Source of the DNA: Oscillospiraceae bacterium
Lineage (GTDB): Bacteria; Bacillota; Clostridia; Oscillospirales; Ruminococcaceae
Length of the DNA stretch: 11,038 bases
Assembly: GCA_003445125.1 (NCBI GenBank)
Contig: DLVP01000165.1
Location: 1-11,038 of the forward strand
Direction: 5' to 3'
Part shown: positions 7,939-11,038 of the stretch, one piece after another
Layout of the letters: every line of letters starts with the position of its first letter
Position numbering within the stretch: position 1 is the first letter of the stretch
Notes under the pieces: generated by a model
What the model was told of the DNA's origin: nothing
Seen by the model: only the letters and a program-made list of their open reading frames with translations
Database searches by the model: none
Program-made: the position numbers and the translations under genes

Positions 7939-8484
7939 ATGTTATCACTTTGCCTGACTGTGATCGATGCGCCGGATCGGCGTGATCTTTTCACGGCGCT
8001 GTATGAGGACTACCACACCGTGCTTCTGCGATATGCGATGTCGGTCCTCACGCCGACCTATAAAAGTTACGCCGAAGACGTTTTGCAGGACACCTTTATT
8101 GCCGTGGCACGCCACATCGAGGAATTTGAAAAGCTCCCGCCCGAAAGGCAGAAGGCGTTTCTTCTTACGATCACCCGCCACAAGGCGATCGATTTTCTGC
8201 GAAAAGAAGCCCGTCAGGTGGAAATAATTTCAGATTCCGAATGGGCGACCGACACTTTTGTCCCGGTAGAATCAATGATATCCGACGAAGGGTACACTCG
8301 TTTGTGTCACCTGATCCGATCGTTGGATGACATATACCGCACACCGCTGGAAATGAATCTGCTCTACGGCATGGACAGCCGGGAGATCGGAGAATGGCTC
8401 GGCATTACCGCCAAAAATGCCGGCGTCCGAATTTCCAGGGCAAAAGAAAAACTCAAACAATTATTGTTGAAGGAGGAAGAATGA
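7939..8484 (+). CDS. ECF-family RNA polymerase sigma factor
   Basis: The 181-aa protein has the two-domain ECF layout. Region 2 is at about 18-92, with the core-binding AEDVLQDTFIAVARHI (45-60) and the -10-recognising FLLTITRHKAIDFLRKEAR (74-92). A linker follows, then region 4 at about 118-175, with a helix-turn-helix at 146-171 (DSREIGEWLGITAKNAGVRISRAK) that reads the -35. The ATG at 7939 is chosen because related factors also begin with a short hydrophobic ML... stretch; the ribosome binding signal is weak (AGGA directly abuts the ATG, another AGGA lies 14 bases upstream). The gene overlaps its anti-sigma partner by ATGA. Two promoters precede it, one housekeeping and one ECF-like, so autoregulation is likely. 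The sigma would be held inactive by the adjacent membrane anti-sigma until an envelope signal arrives; the signal cannot be read from sequence. Confidence 0.95.
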   Translation: MLSLCLTVIDAPDRRDLFTALYEDYHTVLLRYAMSVLTPTYKSYAEDVLQDTFIAVARHIEEFEKLPPERQKAFLLTITRHKAIDFLRKEARQVEIISDSEWATDTFVPVESMISDEGYTRLCHLIRSLDDIYRTPLEMNLLYGMDSREIGEWLGITAKNAGVRISRAKEKLKQLLLKEEE

Positions 8485-9257
8485 TGGATCAGAAAAAAAA
8501 TGACGAATTGTTTGACTATTTTCTGACACAGGCACTGAATGACTGCGCCGGAGAAGAATGGAAAGCAGCGGCAGAGGATTCTTCCGAGATCAAGCTTTCC
8601 GAAAAAACGGAAAAAGCCATGCAAAAGCTCCTGCGCGAGCAAAAGCACCGCCGTTTTACAGACAGATTCGCCCGTAAAAAGCAACCGCATATACGAATCG
8701 CTTCCGCAGTCGCGGCAGTATTGATTTTGGTTATCTCATCCACAGTGGCACCGTATCGGGCACAAGCGGAAGGCAATCACGACTTTTACGCCTATAATGA
8801 CCAAAAAAAGGAAATTGACATTCGCCGAAATTATTTTTTTCCTCACGATTACCAAGCAATCGGACTTCGCGCGGACTATTTGCCGGAAGGCTATCATTTT
8901 GACTGGTCGCAAATTTACTCCGATACGCATGTGATAAATTATTACAGATCATCGACCCCGTCTCAGGAAATCAGAATCATCATAGATGATGGCACACATG
9001 ATATACTTCCATTTAACCGTACTATCCAGAATTATGACGAAATTCGGTCGCTTGACATCGCAGGCGCTCGCGACACCCTCTATGTCCGCGACAAAAATCA
9101 AAACAGAACCGGTCATCTCGTCTGGCAGTGGTGTCAGTACCGCTTTATCATTTCAGCCAGTGCTGATGTTTCCACCGAAGAAATCGCAAAAATTGCGGAA
9201 AACCTGGTCATCATTCCCTATCATTACGACCAGGCACCTACTTCCGACAACTCCTGA
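8481..9257 (+). CDS. Membrane-anchored anti-sigma factor with DUF4367-like extracellular domain
   Basis: The 258-aa protein has an N-terminal cytoplasmic part (1-70) rich in charged helices, suited to binding the sigma factor. A single transmembrane helix follows at about 71-92, then an outside domain of about 165 residues. The stretch ADYLPEGYHFDWSQ (131-144) through LVWQWCQYRFIISASADVSTEEIAKIAENL (213-242) looks like DUF4367, a domain typical of Firmicutes anti-sigma/sigma-regulator proteins. The zinc-binding HxxxCxxC motif of the ZAS class is absent. ATG 8481 overlaps the sigma stop (ATGA); AGGAGG at 8471-8476 is 4 bases from it and 7 from the second ATG at 8484, so initiation at 8484 (257 aa) is equally possible. 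The frame stays open upstream to 8394, but that part overlaps the sigma gene and is not the start. The family assignment is from memory of the pattern. Confidence 0.85.
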   Translation: MMDQKKNDELFDYFLTQALNDCAGEEWKAAAEDSSEIKLSEKTEKAMQKLLREQKHRRFTDRFARKKQPHIRIASAVAAVLILVISSTVAPYRAQAEGNHDFYAYNDQKKEIDIRRNYFFPHDYQAIGLRADYLPEGYHFDWSQIYSDTHVINYYRSSTPSQEIRIIIDDGTHDILPFNRTIQNYDEIRSLDIAGARDTLYVRDKNQNRTGHLVWQWCQYRFIISASADVSTEEIAKIAENLVIIPYHYDQAPTSDNS

Positions 9258-9338
9258 AGCATGGCGTGCAAGCCGCTTTTGCGGCATCTGATCCTTTCTC
9301 GCAACTTTCCATCGCCGTTTTTCTCAGGAGGACTCTTT

Positions 9339-9803
9339 ATGAAAAAAATTCTTTCCCTATTGTTTGTTTTGGCTTGTCTGTGCCTTGCTTCTGTCTGCGC
9401 GTTTGCAGACGAAGCAGCACCGACGGAAGAAAGCACCGCGCTCACTGTCGAAGTTCAAATTGTGGTTCTTCCCAAGGACGCCGATGCTGCCGCTGATGCC
9501 GACAATGATGATGAAGCCGCCGTACTGTCGGCAGAAGGCAAAGTGGCTTTGGAATTTAACGGCGATAAAGCCACTTGCCGCCTTACAATCTACACCGGCA
9601 ACGTCAACGCCGTGGTCACCGGTGCTTTGATTCTGACCGGACCGTCATCTTACAGCACTTCCTGGAATGTGATTTCCGAAGGTTCCTTCATCGATGAAGA
9701 TTATTCAGAAGATGTCACTGAAAACGGTTTGTATACGCTGACTTTTGACGGCTATTGCGGCGGTCAGAAGCTCAACTTCCGCACCCGCGGCACCAAATCA
9801 TAA
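9339..9803 (+). CDS. Small secreted protein of unknown function, last gene of the sigma block
   Basis: I do not recognise this 154-aa protein. Residues 1-23 form a clear signal peptide (MKK, hydrophobic core, AFA cleavage site before D24) with no lipobox, so the mature product of about 131 residues should be released or wall-associated. After a short acidic start and a D/A-rich low-complexity stretch (about 46-60), residues 64-150 alternate in a beta-rich pattern (KVALEFNGDKATCRLTIYTG, GLYTLTFDGYCGGQKLNF). The mature part has just two cysteines, C80 and C140, which could form a disulfide. The ATG at 9339 is chosen because AGGAGG (9326-9331) lies 7 bases before it and the signal peptide begins there, although the frame is open from 9261. 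It follows the anti-sigma by 81 bases with only a weak hairpin between, so co-transcription is plausible. A strong terminator follows. Confidence 0.82.
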   Translation: MKKILSLLFVLACLCLASVCAFADEAAPTEESTALTVEVQIVVLPKDADAAADADNDDEAAVLSAEGKVALEFNGDKATCRLTIYTGNVNAVVTGALILTGPSSYSTSWNVISEGSFIDEDYSEDVTENGLYTLTFDGYCGGQKLNFRTRGTKS

Positions 9804-9883
9804 CTGTTTTGCTTTTGATTATCCACTAAACATTTAACTAAACCTTATTTAACAAAGAAATTTAAATCAGCGATTGAAAGTTT

Positions 9884-9921
9884 CGCCGCGTGTCCGAACG
9901 GACACGCGGCGGTTTTGTTTT
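9884..9921 (+). terminator. Rho-independent terminator after the small secreted protein
   Basis: A perfect 12-bp stem, CGCCGCGTGTCC (9884-9895) with GGACACGCGGCG (9900-9911), has a GAAC loop and is followed by TTTTGTTTT. The T tract is on the plus strand, so it ends the rightward sigma block. It lies 80 bases after the stop codon. Confidence 0.93.
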
Positions 9922-10276
9922 GCTGCATATCTCTCGTTTTCTATCGGTCGGTATTTTCCCCACGCAGTTTCTCGCGTTCTTTCCTGTTGGCACGCCAAAG
10001 GCGATTCCCTGTTTTTCTACACTGCTGCAAAAGTTTTCCGTCGGGTTGGGAAACGCTTTCGGCATCGCATTTTCAAATGCGCCGTCAGCACGCGAAAAAC
10101 GTGCATTTTCCGTGTCGCAAGCATTTGCAGATAAATTTTCCCCACTACAACATCAAAAAAGCGTTTTAAAGCGCTTTTTGCGCCCGGGAACAAGCAAGCA
10201 AAAAACGATTTTTCAGCTCGTTTGCAACTTCCCACAGCATAAAAAACATCCTCGGTATCACCGATTTTTTGTCAAG
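9922..10276. other. Gene-free, hairpin-rich stretch between convergent operons
   Basis: No convincing gene is seen in this 355-bp stretch between two terminators facing each other; the open frames here run through the terminator stems and lack ribosome binding sites. It holds several inverted repeats: CGCATTT/AAATGCG with a 2-base loop (10066-10081), GCACG/CGTGC with a 7-base loop (10088-10104) and AAAAAGCG/CGCTTTTT with an 8-base loop (10156-10179). On the minus strand GGGAA and TTCCC also flank a CAAACGA/TCGTTTTTTG pairing. It may be decayed sequence or a structured RNA; nothing decides between them. Confidence 0.5.
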
Positions 10277-10319
10277 ACAACAAAAAGCCCCGCGGTTCGG
10301 CAAAACCGAACCGCGGGGC
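10277..10319 (-). terminator. Rho-independent terminator of the feoB operon
   Basis: A perfect 14-bp stem, GCCCCGCGGTTCGG (10287-10300) with CCGAACCGCGGGGC (10306-10319), encloses a 5-base loop. On the minus strand it is followed by TTTTTGTTGT, so it acts on leftward transcripts. It begins 22 bases after the stop of the Cys-rich protein gene. Confidence 0.93.
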
Positions 10320-10341
10320 GCGAGGTATTATAATATACTGC

Positions 10342-10518
10342 TCAGTTTTTCTTTTGGTGGCACGCGCCGTGCATGGCACACCCGGCACAATGCCCGCCAC
10401 AGGAGGATTTTCCCTTTTTCTTATCGCGGACCATGCCGACGACAATCACGGCAACAATCCCCGCCAGCACCAGTGCCACCAGAATTGTAGCAAGATTTTC
10501 AGCAATCCACGAAAACAT
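10342..10518 (-). CDS. FeoB-associated Cys-rich membrane protein (58 aa)
   Basis: This short gene encodes one transmembrane helix (about residues 8-29, TILVALVLAGIVAVIVVGM) followed by a basic turn (RDKKKGK). A metal-binding-like tail follows with Cys and His spaced as CGGHCAGCAMHGACH (40-54): C40, H43, C44, C47, H50, C53, H54. This arrangement matches the small FeoB-associated proteins that often follow feoB in Firmicutes; they are thought to aid ferrous iron uptake, though their exact role is not settled. The ATG at 10518 has GGAGGG about 9 bases upstream. The gene starts 27 bases after the feoB stop and is followed by a strong terminator, so it is the last gene of that operon. The Cys tail is predicted to face the cytoplasm by the positive-inside rule. 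Confidence 0.88.
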   Translation of the reverse strand: MFSWIAENLATILVALVLAGIVAVIVVGMVRDKKKGKSSCGGHCAGCAMHGACHQKKN

Positions 10519-10545
10519 CAGAAGTTCCCTCCGATCTCATATTCT

Positions 10546-11037
10546 TTATTTTACGCTTGCCGTCGGTTTAACTTCCTTCGTGGAGAGCTTAGTAGCTTCC
10601 TTATAAGGACGAACCAGCATATAGATCATGCCGACCAGCACCAGAACTGCAAAGATCAAACCGATGACATTGACGCTGCCGGTGAACAGCAAACCAAACT
10701 GATTGACCATCAGGGCGATTGCATACGCAAAGCCGCACTGATAAGCAATGGCAAACCATGTCCACTTGGCGTTGTTCATCTCACGCTTGATAGCACCAAT
10801 TGCCGCGAAGCAAGGAGCGCACAACAGGTTGAATACCAAGAACGAATAACCGGAAACTTTGGTGAACGCCGTAGCGATTTCCGCCCATTTGCCGGGATAC
10901 AGGATACCCATCGTTCCCACGATATTTTCCTTTGCCACCAAACCGGTAATCGATGCGACTGCTGCCTGCCAAGTACCCCAACCGAGCGGTGCAAAGATCC
11001 AAGCGATAGCATTACCTATCTTCGCCAGAATCGAACC
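10546..11037 (-). CDS. feoB: Ferrous iron transporter FeoB, C-terminal part (5' end outside window)
   Basis: The frame is open from the right edge to TAA at 10546 and gives 163 C-terminal residues; the GTPase domain and most of the membrane domain lie outside. The fragment has typical FeoB features: a GWGTWQAAVASITGLVAKENIVG stretch (residues 19-41 of the fragment), then FLVFNLLCAPCFAAIGAIKREM (66-87) with the conserved Cys pair, and further hydrophobic segments at about 92-116 and 121-143. FeoB is an inner-membrane, G-protein-linked Fe(II) importer. The tail after residue 143 is short and polar. An internal TTG at 10941 is not the start, because FeoB sequence continues upstream to the edge. 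Any feoA would be off the window to the right. Iron (Fur/DtxR) control, if present, would also be outside. Confidence 0.95.
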   Translation of the reverse strand, partial: GSILAKIGNAIAWIFAPLGWGTWQAAVASITGLVAKENIVGTMGILYPGKWAEIATAFTKVSGYSFLVFNLLCAPCFAAIGAIKREMNNAKWTWFAIAYQCGFAYAIALMVNQFGLLFTGSVNVIGLIFAVLVLVGMIYMLVRPYKEATKLSTKEVKPTASVK

Positions 11038-11038
11038 G

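Noticed and set aside
9272..9285. GCCGC-TTTT-GCGGC hairpin between anti-sigma and small secreted protein as a terminator
   Set aside because: The stem is only 5 bp and no T tract follows, so read-through is expected.
10166..10240. Possible 24-aa minus-strand peptide gene (ATG at 10240, GAGG 9 bases upstream)
   Set aside because: A GAGG and an ATG at this distance are common by chance; the -35-like TTGACA upstream has no matching -10, and the frame ends within a hairpin.
9890..10333. Open frame of 147 codons on the plus strand in the gene-free stretch
   Set aside because: It begins inside the terminator stem, runs into the second terminator, lacks a ribosome binding site, and has no protein-like pattern.

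Overview
The window looks like low-to-mid GC Firmicutes (Clostridia) DNA. The grounds are AGGAGG-type ribosome binding sites, sigma-A-like promoters, a uvrB-uvrA operon, an ECF sigma factor with a membrane anti-sigma of the DUF4367 type, and FeoB followed by a tiny Cys-rich FeoB-associated protein. No mobile element, CRISPR array, tRNA or rRNA is visible. The taxonomic reading is inference from gene content and codon style.

Layout. Positions 1-945 (minus) hold the N-terminal 315 residues of an M24/aminopeptidase P-like metallopeptidase, cut by the window edge. Positions 1044-6381 (minus) are a DNA-repair operon read uvrB -> uvrA -> small two-helix membrane protein; the last two genes overlap by ATGA. 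A short divergent region (about 6382-6527) separates uvrB from a rightward block: a lipoprotein with two homologous modules (6528-7760), an ECF sigma factor (7939-8484), its membrane anti-sigma overlapping it by ATGA (8481-9257), and a small secreted protein (9339-9803) closed by a strong terminator (9884-9921). After a gene-free, hairpin-rich stretch (9922-10276), a leftward operon runs in from the right edge: the C-terminal part of FeoB and a 58-aa Cys-rich membrane protein (10342-10518), closed by a strong minus-strand terminator (10277-10319).

How it fits together. The lipoprotein gene and the sigma-factor operon carry the same 32-bp promoter (31 of 32 bases identical), of the form TGTAGC-N16-CGTCTA, which has the shape of an ECF promoter. 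The simplest reading is that the ECF factor activates its own operon and the lipoprotein, making a small envelope-stress regulon with a lipoprotein, an anti-sigma and perhaps a secreted protein. A separate sigma-A-type promoter upstream of the sigma gene would supply a basal level.

Two cautions. Codon usage changes abruptly inside uvrA at about codon 98-109 (near position 4090-4125). Everything to the left uses AGA/AGG, ATA and CTT/CTC/TTA; everything to the right uses CGN, ATT/ATC and CTG. The contig may therefore be a chimeric assembly of two genomes joined in a conserved part of uvrA, or a real recombinant. If it is chimeric, the peptidase and the membrane protein do not belong to the same organism as the sigma regulon. 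Also, the best-placed start codon of uvrB reads ACG, which may be a genuine rare start or a sequence error.
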